Shown in pieces: positions 24,421 to 32,235 of a stretch of DNA of 64,000 bases. The stretch comes from Winogradskyella litoriviva. GTDB lineage: Bacteria > Bacteroidota > Bacteroidia > Flavobacteriales > Flavobacteriaceae. Positions within the stretch are counted from its first letter, which is position 1, and every line of letters begins with the position of its first letter. Below the pieces are notes generated by a model that made no database searches, was not told the origin of the DNA, and was given only the letters and a program-made list of their open reading frames with translations. Where the stretch lies: positions 248,001-312,000 of the forward strand of contig NZ_JABRWQ010000002.1 of assembly GCF_013249065.1 (NCBI RefSeq). The letters are read 5' to 3'. The position numbers and the translations under genes are program-made.

Positions 24421-24714
24421 TTAACTTACTTTTATTGTAATACTTTTTATCACTATCAGTCCTATTATACTTCCAAAAATTGAGACTAAACAATTCACCA
24501 CAAATAATGAGCTATGAAATATTCCATCACCCATAATAGCCCATGGGTCAAAACCTAATCTTCCAAACGTTTTAATAAATAAAATACTGCCAAATACACC
24601 TATTAAAGTATTTCCTGTAAAGCCAAAAGAATACTTGTTTTTAAAATAGGCAAATACGTTGGCTGAAATGATACCTATAAAAATACTTATTAAAGAAATT
24701 AAAGTACCTGTCAT
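24421..24714 (-). CDS. Small membrane protein of the cydAB operon (GlsB/YeaQ-like)
   Basis: This 97-residue protein has three hydrophobic helices (about 5-24, 33-52, 68-92) and glycine-rich turns (NTLIGVFGSILF and SIFGSIIGLIV). The pattern resembles the GlsB/YeaQ/YmgE transglycosylase-associated family of stress-linked membrane proteins, though not closely enough for certainty. It starts 14 bp after cydB and ends just before a strong terminator, so it is the third gene of the cytochrome bd operon. It occupies the position where other bacteria encode small CydX/CydH subunits but is longer than those. Confidence 0.6.
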   Translation of the reverse strand: MTGTLISLISIFIGIISANVFAYFKNKYSFGFTGNTLIGVFGSILFIKTFGRLGFDPWAIMGDGIFHSSLFVVNCLVSIFGSIIGLIVIKSITIKVS

Positions 24715-24728
24715 AACACCAAAACTAA

Positions 24729-25805
24729 TTAATGTTCGCCATAACCAACATCGTCCATTTTTCCTTTAAACACTCTATATTGAATGGTCATATATACACC
24801 TACCAAAAATGCAGCAATGACAAACCAATATACACCAACGGACAAACCATATTCATGTGCAGCGACATTATACAGTGTTAAATCTGGATTTATTGCGTTT
24901 GTTGAAGGCAATACCTTTGGAAATATAGATGCGACAGTAGAAGCTAATCCTCCTCCCAAAAACAAAGATGAAAACAAAAATCCTTTTCCATGTTTTTTGA
25001 AGGTTTTCACCTTAAACATTCCGAACAATCCCGTAAAAGTTATTACTGGAAATATCCATAACCAAGGGTGCTCAATAAAATTATGAAATGGTTGTGGTTC
25101 AATAATATGCCAAATTAACAATGACACTATAACTAAAGCTAATAGTACAAAATTAAGAATAAAAACGACCTTCTTTAATTTTTCATTAAGGTCTGAATTG
25201 GTTTTAAAAATAATCCAATTGGCACCATGTATGGTTAAAGCAACTACGCCAACTACACCTAATAGAACCGTAAACCAATCTAAAATACCCAATTGTTCTG
25301 CTTGTGGACTAAACGTAGGATTCCAAAGCGGTAAAAAGAAATAATGAGCTTCATGAGTAGATACACCATTAACAACACTACCTAAATTTACACCTCTAAC
25401 GACATTACCCAAAGCGACGCCAAAAAATAGTGCTAATAATAAGCTTGCGATTCCGAAGGCTTTGTCCCAAATGGCTTCCCAAATAGGATTGTGAACCTGA
25501 CCTCTTAATTCTAAACCGATAGCTCTAAAAATCAATAACCAAAGTATCATAATTAAAGGCAAATAAAACCCACTAAATGATGACGCATATAAGGTTGGAA
25601 AAGCAAAAAACAACACTCCTCCAGCAGCAATTAACCAAACTTCATTAGCGTCCCAAAACGGACCAATAGCATTAGTAATTGCTTTTTTATCTTTTTCTTT
25701 TTTAGCAAAAAACAAATGAATGATTCCTGCACCAAAATCGTAACCATCTAATATTACATAAACAGCTAACATTGTCATTAAAACGATATACCAAAATAAT
25801 TCCAT
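24729..25805 (-). CDS. cydB: Cytochrome bd ubiquinol oxidase subunit II
   Basis: This 358-residue protein has eight or nine membrane helices. It opens with the conserved WYIVLMTMLAVYVILDGYDFGAGI, where the glycine-rich DGYDFG motif is universal in CydB. Further family motifs are IGPFWDANEVWLIAAGG and the FRAIGLELRG segment. It forms the heterodimer with CydA that reduces oxygen to water at high affinity. The gene is separated from cydA by two bp. Length is normal. Confidence 0.96.
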   Translation of the reverse strand: MELFWYIVLMTMLAVYVILDGYDFGAGIIHLFFAKKEKDKKAITNAIGPFWDANEVWLIAAGGVLFFAFPTLYASSFSGFYLPLIMILWLLIFRAIGLELRGQVHNPIWEAIWDKAFGIASLLLALFFGVALGNVVRGVNLGSVVNGVSTHEAHYFFLPLWNPTFSPQAEQLGILDWFTVLLGVVGVVALTIHGANWIIFKTNSDLNEKLKKVVFILNFVLLALVIVSLLIWHIIEPQPFHNFIEHPWLWIFPVITFTGLFGMFKVKTFKKHGKGFLFSSLFLGGGLASTVASIFPKVLPSTNAINPDLTLYNVAAHEYGLSVGVYWFVIAAFLVGVYMTIQYRVFKGKMDDVGYGEH

Positions 25806-25807
25806 AA

Positions 25808-27142
25808 TTAGTGGTGTTGATTAAGTTGTGGTCCTTTATTAATAATTTTTCCGGCTAACATTAAAAATAGCAAGCCTAATAGTAAATACAAGCCTATAAA
25901 GCCAAGTAAAGTAAATAATGTATTTCCTGAAGAAACAGTTGGCGAGGCACCATCTGCAGTCCGTAATAAATTATATACCAACCAAGGTTGTCTACCTAAT
26001 TCTGCCGTATACCAACCTGTTGTATTTGCGATATAAGGAAATGGCAGCATAAACATTATAGACCATAAAATCCATTTGGTTTTGTATAATTTTTTTCTGA
26101 CTAACTGTACAACAGCCAGTAGCATTAACCCAATAAAAATGGTACCTAAGCCTACCATAATATGATACGAGTAATATAATCCAGGAATATTAGTTGGATG
26201 TACACTCTCATCAAATTCATTAAGCCCTTTTATTTGAGCATTCCAATCTTGATACGTTAAAAAACTCAGAATATTCGGTACAGCTATTTTGTTATCTAGT
26301 TTCTTTTCTAGCATGTTAGGTTGCCCAATCAAAACAATTTCTGAGCCACCTTCTTCGGTTTCAAAAATACCTTCCATAGCTGCAAATGTTACTGGTTGAT
26401 GTTCTGCTACATTTTTAGCAGCCCAATCTCCTGTAGGGAAAGCAACTAATAAACTTGAAATTAATCCGAAAATAACACCTGTTTTTAAAAACAATTTTCC
26501 GAATTCGTTATGTTTATTATTTAATAAATAAAAGGCTCCAATTGCTGCAACTACAAAAGAAGAGGTAACAATAGAGGCGGCTTGATTATGAAGGTATGAA
26601 GGCAATAGCCATGGATTAGAGAATAGTGCTCCAAAATTGTTGAGAATAAATTTTCCATTTTCTAGCACTTCATAGCCAACAGGATATTGCATCCAAGAAT
26701 GTGTAGCTATAATTAAATAACCACTTGCCCAAGAACCAAGGAACACCAGAAAACCAGTAACAAAATGTAGCTTATGACCTAACAGTTTTTCGCCAAATAT
26801 AAAGAGTCCCAAAAAGGACGATTCTAAAAAGAATGAAAACATCCCTTCCATGGCTAAAGTCTGTCCTATTATTCCTCCTGTAAGCTCAGAGAACTTCGCC
26901 CAATTGGTACCAAATTGAAATTCCATAGGAATACCTGTAACGACTCCCATGGCAAAGTTGAGTGCAAAAATCTTCATCCAAAATTTTGCAGCATCGTTAT
27001 ATTTTTCAACTTTTGTCCTCAGGAATTTCCATTTAAAATAGACTATCATTAAGGATAATCCCATGGTTAATTGTGGAAATAAATAGTGAAATGTTATCGT
27101 AAATGCAAACTGCATACGATCGTAGAATAGCATATCTTCCAT
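25808..27142 (-). CDS. cydA: Cytochrome bd ubiquinol oxidase subunit I (short Q-loop type)
   Basis: A 444-residue subunit carrying haems b558, b595 and d. His19 in TITFHYLFPQLTMG matches the first haem ligand, and the Met in YSYHIMVGLGT and the motif GWYTAELGRQPWLVYN are conserved. The periplasmic loop before YSYHIM is short, so this is the CydA-S (short Q-loop) form rather than the E. coli-type long form. The oxidase scavenges low oxygen and resists sulfide and NO, which fits the SQR, persulfide and peroxide genes nearby. A type I Crp/Fnr-like promoter lies 53-95 bp upstream. Confidence 0.97.
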   Translation of the reverse strand: MEDMLFYDRMQFAFTITFHYLFPQLTMGLSLMIVYFKWKFLRTKVEKYNDAAKFWMKIFALNFAMGVVTGIPMEFQFGTNWAKFSELTGGIIGQTLAMEGMFSFFLESSFLGLFIFGEKLLGHKLHFVTGFLVFLGSWASGYLIIATHSWMQYPVGYEVLENGKFILNNFGALFSNPWLLPSYLHNQAASIVTSSFVVAAIGAFYLLNNKHNEFGKLFLKTGVIFGLISSLLVAFPTGDWAAKNVAEHQPVTFAAMEGIFETEEGGSEIVLIGQPNMLEKKLDNKIAVPNILSFLTYQDWNAQIKGLNEFDESVHPTNIPGLYYSYHIMVGLGTIFIGLMLLAVVQLVRKKLYKTKWILWSIMFMLPFPYIANTTGWYTAELGRQPWLVYNLLRTADGASPTVSSGNTLFTLLGFIGLYLLLGLLFLMLAGKIINKGPQLNQHH

Positions 27143-27194
27143 AATGGAAATACTTTTAGATAGTAATTAACTTCAGTGTAGTAATTAAGTTTTG

Positions 27195-27237
27195 TAAAGA
27201 TATTTTAAATGATCCTAAATTATGTAACATAAGTAAC
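27195..27237 (-). promoter_or_regulatory. Crp/Fnr-type promoter of cydAB (type I site)
   Basis: The site GTAACATAAGTAAC (27224-27237, one mismatch) and the -7 element TATCTTTA (minus strand, 27195-27202) have centres 32 bp apart. Control of the high-affinity oxidase by an oxygen-type regulator is well precedented. Confidence 0.7.
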
Positions 27238-27307
27238 GTATTACATTATTTTATTGGTTACTTTATTAGTCAAATAATTAGATTTATTTCAAGCTAAAAA
27301 GGTACAA

Positions 27308-27342
27308 AAAACCGCAATAAATCTATTGATTAAAGCGGTTTT
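27308..27342 (-). terminator. Terminator after the methyltransferase gene
   Basis: An 8-bp stem AAAACCGC/GCGGTTTT with an A/T loop that can add an AATC/GATT inner stem is followed on the minus strand by TTTTTTG. It lies 23 bp past the methyltransferase stop. Confidence 0.75.
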
Positions 27343-27365
27343 AATTTAACTACAATTAATTATTT

Positions 27366-27971
27366 TTATTTCTTTACACCAACAAACCGTATCACTTCAG
27401 CCTTTCCTTTATGATGCTCTCCCTCAGAGAGTTCTATAGTCTTTTCTTCTATGATTTCAAAACCCAACTGTGAAAACTCTGCGTTGATTTCTTCAATAGA
27501 AAACAGCATATCTTTATTTTTAGGTCCACCAGATGCATTACCTAGTTGCGCTTTGGCAAATGCTTCAAAAATAACATGTCCTCCAATTTTTAAGAAACTT
27601 AACAAATGTTGATGTGCCTCCTTACGAATTTCTGCCGGAAAATGCACATAACACAGACCGATAACATCAAATTTTTCATCGGATTTAAATTCCTGTACTC
27701 CAGTAAGCTCATAAGAAATATCGACAGCTTTCATCTTGGCTAATTTCAAGGCTTTTTCTTTACCTGCAATGCTAATGTCAAAAGCCTTTACTTTCCAATC
27801 TTTAGAAGCTGCATACACAGCATTGCGACCTTCACCTTCTGCTGGAAGTAAAATTTTTCCTGGCTGTAATTTATCTAGTTGTTGCTTAAAGAAGCTATTA
27901 GGCTCTATGCCATAGACAAATTCTTCATTAGCATAGCGCTCGTTCCAAAAATTAGTTTGTGCGTTTTTCAT
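27366..27971 (-). CDS. Class I SAM-dependent methyltransferase (TPMT/TehB-like)
   Basis: This 201-residue protein begins with NFWNERYANEEFVYGIEPNSFF, the start seen in thiopurine/tellurite methyltransferases. Motif I is degenerate but placed correctly (KILLPAEGEGRNAVYAASK, with GEGRN as the SAM loop). It is followed by acidic motif II (VKAFDIS) and FDVIGLCYVHFP as motif IV. Family members methylate thiols, tellurite or selenite to volatile products. It is 9 bp downstream of an isoprenylcysteine-methyltransferase-like gene and in the same transcript as the persulfide dioxygenase, so a sulfur or selenium substrate is plausible (inference). Confidence 0.85.
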   Translation of the reverse strand: MKNAQTNFWNERYANEEFVYGIEPNSFFKQQLDKLQPGKILLPAEGEGRNAVYAASKDWKVKAFDISIAGKEKALKLAKMKAVDISYELTGVQEFKSDEKFDVIGLCYVHFPAEIRKEAHQHLLSFLKIGGHVIFEAFAKAQLGNASGGPKNKDMLFSIEEINAEFSQLGFEIIEEKTIELSEGEHHKGKAEVIRFVGVKK

Positions 27972-27980
27972 AAATTACAA

Positions 27981-28421
27981 TTATATAAATCGTTTTGTTT
28001 TTATTTTATAATCTGAATATTTCAAAAATTTCTCTTTTAACAATTGCTCTTCATAATTAGATTTAAAATAAAAAAGTAACCATAGCAGTAGAAAAATAAT
28101 GAATTTAAAAAAAGAAGATTCGTATAGAGCAAATCCAAAAGTTATGGCTAAAACACTTGTATAAATTGGGTGTCTAGAAATTGAATAAGCACCAGATGTT
28201 AGAAGTTTTCCTCCTAAAACAGGAGTTGGAAACGGCGACAATTTTTTGTTGAGCTGAAACAAAGCTAATAACCCTAAAACCAAACCCAAGCTTAAAATAA
28301 ACAATCCCAAATAGTTTAACCATTCGGGAAGGTTTATATAAATTATACGCACTGGCAATATATAAGTTACAAATAGTACTAATTGAATACCTACATAAAT
28401 ATAATCCTTTTTTATCTTCAA
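27981..28421 (-). CDS. Isoprenylcysteine carboxyl methyltransferase-family membrane protein
   Basis: This 146-residue protein has four hydrophobic helices. The second half carries the ICMT/PEMT signature GAYSISRHPIYTSVLAITFGFAL, then the helical end and NYEEQLLKEKFLKYSDYK, where the E-E and Y residues bind SAM in the family. Bacterial members act on lipids or small amphiphiles, and the substrate is unknown here. It lies 8 bp after the MBL-rhodanese gene and 9 bp before the soluble methyltransferase gene, forming a three-gene operon. Confidence 0.85.
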   Translation of the reverse strand: MKIKKDYIYVGIQLVLFVTYILPVRIIYINLPEWLNYLGLFILSLGLVLGLLALFQLNKKLSPFPTPVLGGKLLTSGAYSISRHPIYTSVLAITFGFALYESSFFKFIIFLLLWLLFYFKSNYEEQLLKEKFLKYSDYKIKTKRFI

Positions 28422-28429
28422 TACATTTA

Positions 28430-29767
28430 CTATTTAAATTGCTCTACTGCTGTACTTAAATCGTAAACCTTTGTTCCCTCTAATGCTTTTTGTATAATAC
28501 TTGCTCCTGCAGCACTGCGATAACCACCTGCACAATGTACTACAATCGGTTTATCCTTTGGAATGTTACTTACTGTATCTCTAAGCTCATTTAAAGGATG
28601 GGGTTTAGCATTTTCAAAAAACTGTTCTTCTGCTAGTTCGCTTCTATTTCTTATATCTACAATAGTATAATGACTTGGGTGTTTTTTAAAATCTTCTAAA
28701 TTCAATGTCTCGGAAGTTTCAAATGATGCATCGTCTATGGTTAACGAGCCTATGACTTGTTTTTCGTAGCCAATTTTTGCAATACGATGTAAAATTTCAT
28801 CTCTATCGTCTACCGAATTTAAAACCACAAAGAATTTTTCTTCAGGTTTAATAATAGAACCTAACCAAGTTTCAAGCTTATCATCCTCGGTTTGTGCCAT
28901 AATATTTATACTTCCCGAAATATGATTTCTTTTAAATGCTTCTTCACCTCTAACATCAATAACTAAAGCTTCTTCTTTAATATTATTTGCTTTTAAATGA
29001 AATTCCGCTTTAGCAATGCTACGTTCTAAATTATCTGCACCAGATTTATTTATATCTACATTATAACCAAAATATGAAGGAATAAAAGGTTGATCTGCTA
29101 AAATATGATTTACAAATTGGTCTTCAGATAAATTTTTGAATGCCCAATTTTCCTTGCGTTCTCGACCTAACGTACTAGAAGCATCAGTACTCATGTTTTT
29201 ACCACATAAGGAACCTGCTCCATGAGCAGGATATACAACGGTATGATCTGGCAATTCATTAAATTTACTTTGTATGGTTTGGTACATGTTTTTTGCTAGT
29301 TCTTCGCGTTTGGCTTTCATATTACCAGCTTTTTCTCGCAAATCTGGCCGACCAACATCACCAATAAATAGAGTATCTCCAGAAAACATAGCGTAGTCTT
29401 CCTTGTTTTTTGCAATTATGGTAATACTATCTGGTGAATGTCCTGGTGTATTTATTGCCGAAAATGTAACCTCTCCTAATTTAAGGGTATCACCATCATC
29501 AAAAGAATTATGTGGATAATTAGCACCTACCAATTTACTAACATAAACCGTAGCACCTGTTTCTTTATGGATTTGTAAATGACTGCTCACAAAATCGGCA
29601 TGTGGATGTGTTTCAAAAACAGCTTTAATCTTAACATTGTGTTTTTCTGCCAATTGATAATATGGCTTTGAATCTCTTGCAGGATCCACTAATGCCATTT
29701 CATCGCCACTAATAATAGCATATGAATAATGTGCTAATGGCTTATCTTCAAACTGTATAATATTCAT
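28430..29767 (-). CDS. Persulfide dioxygenase-rhodanese fusion (CstB-like)
   Basis: A 445-residue, three-domain protein. The N-terminal metallo-beta-lactamase fold (about 1-240) has the metal motif ETHPHADFVSSH, INTPGHSPD, FSGDTLFIGDVGRPDL and YPAHGAGSLCG, as in ETHE1/persulfide dioxygenases. A first rhodanese domain (about 260-350) lacks the catalytic cysteine (VVLNSVDDRDE in its place). The second (about 355-445) has IVVHCAGGYRSAAG with an active-loop Cys. This MBL / pseudo-rhodanese / rhodanese order matches CstB of Staphylococcus, which oxidises persulfides to thiosulfate and sulfite. With the SQR-like protein it would complete sulfide detoxification. Confidence 0.88.
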   Translation of the reverse strand: MNIIQFEDKPLAHYSYAIISGDEMALVDPARDSKPYYQLAEKHNVKIKAVFETHPHADFVSSHLQIHKETGATVYVSKLVGANYPHNSFDDGDTLKLGEVTFSAINTPGHSPDSITIIAKNKEDYAMFSGDTLFIGDVGRPDLREKAGNMKAKREELAKNMYQTIQSKFNELPDHTVVYPAHGAGSLCGKNMSTDASSTLGRERKENWAFKNLSEDQFVNHILADQPFIPSYFGYNVDINKSGADNLERSIAKAEFHLKANNIKEEALVIDVRGEEAFKRNHISGSINIMAQTEDDKLETWLGSIIKPEEKFFVVLNSVDDRDEILHRIAKIGYEKQVIGSLTIDDASFETSETLNLEDFKKHPSHYTIVDIRNRSELAEEQFFENAKPHPLNELRDTVSNIPKDKPIVVHCAGGYRSAAGASIIQKALEGTKVYDLSTAVEQFK

Positions 29768-29803
29768 AGTTTTTCTTTATTATTTTGACAACCTTTAAGG
29801 TAT

Positions 29804-29842
29804 AAAAAATCGGTCTAAATTTGAGAATTAGACCGATTTTTT
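29804..29842. terminator. Bidirectional-looking hairpin after the peroxiredoxin gene
   Basis: A perfect 15-bp stem (AAAAAATCGGTCTAA/TTAGACCGATTTTTT) with a 9-nt loop lies between the peroxiredoxin stop (132 bp away) and the MBL-rhodanese start (37 bp away). It insulates the two leftward genes. Confidence 0.8.
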
Positions 29843-29973
29843 AACAGTAATTTTGGATAGATTTTATCGGTAAATAATCTGCTTAATTTAAGTATGTATA
29901 ATACTAGAGTTAGTATTAAAATGAATTAAATATTTACAAATAATAACACTAAAGGTTATAATTCTTTTAAAAT

Positions 29974-30699
29974 TTATTTTTTAAGAATTTCGTTTAAAAC
30001 CAAATCTTTATCTAGCTTCTTAGTGCAGAAAAACCAGTCTTTACATTCTAAATCTTCAGTAGATGTCATTCGCTCTTCAGCTACACCACAAGATCCAGCT
30101 GGAGAAACAATAACATCATCTCCAGGATTCCAATCTGCAGGCGTTGCTACGTTAAATTTATCTGACGTTTGCATTGCTATTAAAGCTCTGTAAAGCTCAT
30201 CGAAGTTACGACCTAAACTTAATGGATAATAAATAATAGCTCTAACGGTTTCATTTGGATCTACAAAAAACACTGCTCTTACAGCTTGTGTTTTACTTTC
30301 TCCTGGTTGAATCATTCCGTATTTTTTAGCAACATCCATAGAAATATCTTCAATTAAAGGAAACTTAACTTCTATGTTTTTCATGCCATTAAACTCTATC
30401 TTATCCTTAATAGTTCTTAACCAAGCTATGTGACTATACAAGCCATCAATTGATAAGCCAATAAGACTACAGTTTGCTTTTTCAAATTTTTCTTCTAAAT
30501 GCGCAAAGGTCATAAACTCAGAAGTACAAACTGGTGTAAAATCTGCTGGATGACTAAATAAAATTGACCACTTCCCTTTATAATCTGATGGATAATTTAT
30601 GTCTCCTTGTGTTGTTACCGCTTTAAACTCTGGTGCTTTGTCTCCAATTCTAGGCATTGAAAATACTTGCTCTTCTTTTGTTGATTCCATAATATTCAT
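29974..30699 (-). CDS. Peroxiredoxin, Prx6/AhpC-TSA type
   Basis: This 241-residue protein has the peroxidatic cysteine at about residue 58 in SHPADFTPVCTSEF and the catalytic arginine in AVRAVFFVDPNETVRAI. The long C-terminal arm (NVATPADWNPGDDVIVSP) has an additional CKDWFFCTKKL cysteine pair, as in the Prx6-like subgroup of archaea and anaerobes. It reduces hydrogen peroxide and organic hydroperoxides. The first Met (30697-30699) and the fourth residue (also Met, 30688-30690) are both possible starts. A perfect type I Crp/Fnr-like promoter lies 29-72 bp upstream, the strongest example in the window. Confidence 0.93.
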   Translation of the reverse strand: MNIMESTKEEQVFSMPRIGDKAPEFKAVTTQGDINYPSDYKGKWSILFSHPADFTPVCTSEFMTFAHLEEKFEKANCSLIGLSIDGLYSHIAWLRTIKDKIEFNGMKNIEVKFPLIEDISMDVAKKYGMIQPGESKTQAVRAVFFVDPNETVRAIIYYPLSLGRNFDELYRALIAMQTSDKFNVATPADWNPGDDVIVSPAGSCGVAEERMTSTEDLECKDWFFCTKKLDKDLVLNEILKK

Positions 30700-30727
30700 A
30701 TTTTGTTTGTATTTGTTTTATTTATAA

Positions 30728-30771
30728 CAAATGTAAAACATTATAGATTTTAACTATGTAACCTAAGTTAC
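30728..30771 (-). promoter_or_regulatory. Crp/Fnr-type promoter of the peroxiredoxin gene (type I site)
   Basis: The perfect palindrome GTAACCTAAGTTAC (30758-30771) and the consensus -7 element TACATTTG (minus strand, 30728-30735) have centres 33 bp apart. This is the reference example for the motif. Confidence 0.78.
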
Positions 30772-30878
30772 TAAAACGACGTGCTTTTTAATCGCTTTAG
30801 ATACTCAAAAGAACTTTTAGTTATTCTTTTTTAGTCTTCAACTAATTTAATGAATTTAAAACTATAAGTATACAAAGC

Positions 30879-31421
30879 TTAAAACTTATAACCGACACCT
30901 AAGCCAATGGTTGCAGTGCTGAAGCCATCAAAACGATGATCATAAAAAAGTGTAGGCATCATATAAAAATCAGAACCAAACTCATATTCGTACTCTAATC
31001 CTACTCTAGCCAAAACATAAGATTCATTCTCCTCTATTTCAATTCCAGGACCGACACTAATAACAAATCCATTAGAGATATGGTATAGTGCATCTAAGGT
31101 TAATACTAATGGATTAATACGTTCAATTTCTTCACCAGAGTTTTTTTCAACGATGAAGCTTTCAATTTCCACATCATTATGTAATCCTATTCCCCATTTA
31201 TGGTTGAACCAATAATCAACATCAAGTCCCCAAGACGGAATAAAAAGATGACTATCTGTACCTTCACTCTTTATATAAGTATGACCAATAACTACGGCTA
31301 CCCTAAAACCTTCTCCAGATGACTCTTCGTGTTTATCTGTATGAGATTTATGATTTTCTTGGGCTGAAACATTATTAAAAGTTATTAGAAATAACAATAG
31401 AAATGATATTTTTTTAAGCAT
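30879..31421 (-). CDS. Predicted outer-membrane beta-barrel protein
   Basis: This 180-residue protein has a signal peptide (MLKKISFLLLFLITFNNVSA), a short H/D/E-rich linker (ENHKSHTDKHEESS) and then about eight amphipathic strands (RVAVVIGHTYI, FIPSWGLDVDYWF, KWGIGLHNDVEIES, LVLTLDALYHI, FVISVGPGIEIEE, YVLARVGLEYEYEF, MPTLFYDHRF, ATIGLGVGYKF). It ends in an aromatic residue. It is a small OmpW/OmpX-size barrel with a histidine-rich linker that might bind metal (inference). A type II Crp/Fnr-like promoter lies about 100-145 bp upstream. Confidence 0.75.
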   Translation of the reverse strand: MLKKISFLLLFLITFNNVSAQENHKSHTDKHEESSGEGFRVAVVIGHTYIKSEGTDSHLFIPSWGLDVDYWFNHKWGIGLHNDVEIESFIVEKNSGEEIERINPLVLTLDALYHISNGFVISVGPGIEIEENESYVLARVGLEYEYEFGSDFYMMPTLFYDHRFDGFSTATIGLGVGYKF

Positions 31422-31522
31422 AATTTAATTTATTAATTAATGATATTTTTAAGGTATGTGAGAAAGGTTTCTTTAAATGTAAAGTTTACCAAAACTCCGT
31501 TTGTTTTTTTATTATAAGATCG

Positions 31523-31565
31523 CAAGATTACATTTTTTCAAACGAAGAAAAACTGACAAATGTCA
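31523..31565 (-). promoter_or_regulatory. Crp/Fnr-type promoter of the beta-barrel gene (type II site)
   Basis: The site TGAC-AAAT-GTCA (31554-31565) and the -7 element TAATCTTG (minus strand, 31523-31530) have centres 33 bp apart. Another -7-like word, TACATTTA (minus strand, 31474-31481), lies closer to the gene and could serve a second promoter. Confidence 0.58.
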
Positions 31566-31630
31566 TTCAAATACATTTTATACATTAAAATTATAAAACC
31601 CTATATGCTCTTGTTTTTGATTACGGAGTT

Positions 31631-31644
31631 GTAACTAATGTTAC
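31631..31644. promoter_or_regulatory. Type I palindrome in the divergent gap (no matching -7 element)
   Basis: The perfect site GTAACTAATGTTAC lies in the 31422-31791 gap between the leftward beta-barrel gene and the rightward copper-receptor operon. Neither direction has a -7 element at the usual 33-bp spacing, so it may repress, act from a distance or be a relic. Apart from this site and the promoter at 31523-31565, the gap holds nothing recognised. Confidence 0.5.
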
Positions 31645-31791
31645 CATATTAATTCATTTTTATTAAGAACTTACACGGCCTAATTAAATTCAATTCTAAA
31701 ATACATATACTTACAATTTCATGCGTTTCTATTTTTAAAATATGACAAAAGTTAGCCAAGAAATAAATATGCTATATTATATTTGCACCAA

Positions 31792-32169
31792 ATGAAGGTA
31801 AACGTTTACATTGTTTTAGTTTTCTTAACCTCTTTGATATTATTTAATAGCGCAAAGGCTTCCCTAACTTATGCGTATTTTGAGTTAGACCCAATTGGTT
31901 TTATTGATAGACTATGTGAAAATAAAGACAAGCCAGAATTACAATGTAACGGAAAATGTCACCTAAAGAAAGTCGCAGAATCGCAAGACAAACAGCAAAC
32001 TACACCAGAAAGTATTGTTGATTTTAAAGAACTGATTTTATACCCAAGTCCATCATCGGATTTTGAATTACCTATTAAAATATTTTTAGAAAAACAGGAG
32101 CAAATTGCTTACCAAAACCTATATTCTTTTCATAACTCTAACAACTGTTTTCATCCACCACGCGTGTAA
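31792..32169 (+). CDS. Small exported cysteine-containing protein before the copper TonB receptor
   Basis: 125 residues from the ATG at 31792. An in-frame TTG at 31783 overlaps a consensus -7 element (TATATTTG, 31778-31785) and is rejected. The N-terminus MKVNVYIVLVFLTSLILFNSA is a signal peptide or membrane anchor. The mature part contains LCENKDKPELQCNGKCHLKK, with three cysteines and a histidine, and later a histidine-containing end (SFHNSNNCFHPPRV). The cysteine cluster could bind copper. The close placement before a copper-type TonB receptor (66 bp) supports a role in metal handling. No family name is known to me. Confidence 0.65.
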   Translation: MKVNVYIVLVFLTSLILFNSAKASLTYAYFELDPIGFIDRLCENKDKPELQCNGKCHLKKVAESQDKQQTTPESIVDFKELILYPSPSSDFELPIKIFLEKQEQIAYQNLYSFHNSNNCFHPPRV

Positions 32170-32235
32170 TTTTTCTTAATCGATTGGCTGAATTTTCTGC
32201 CACAATTATTTAAGTTAATTTTAATTATACTATAT

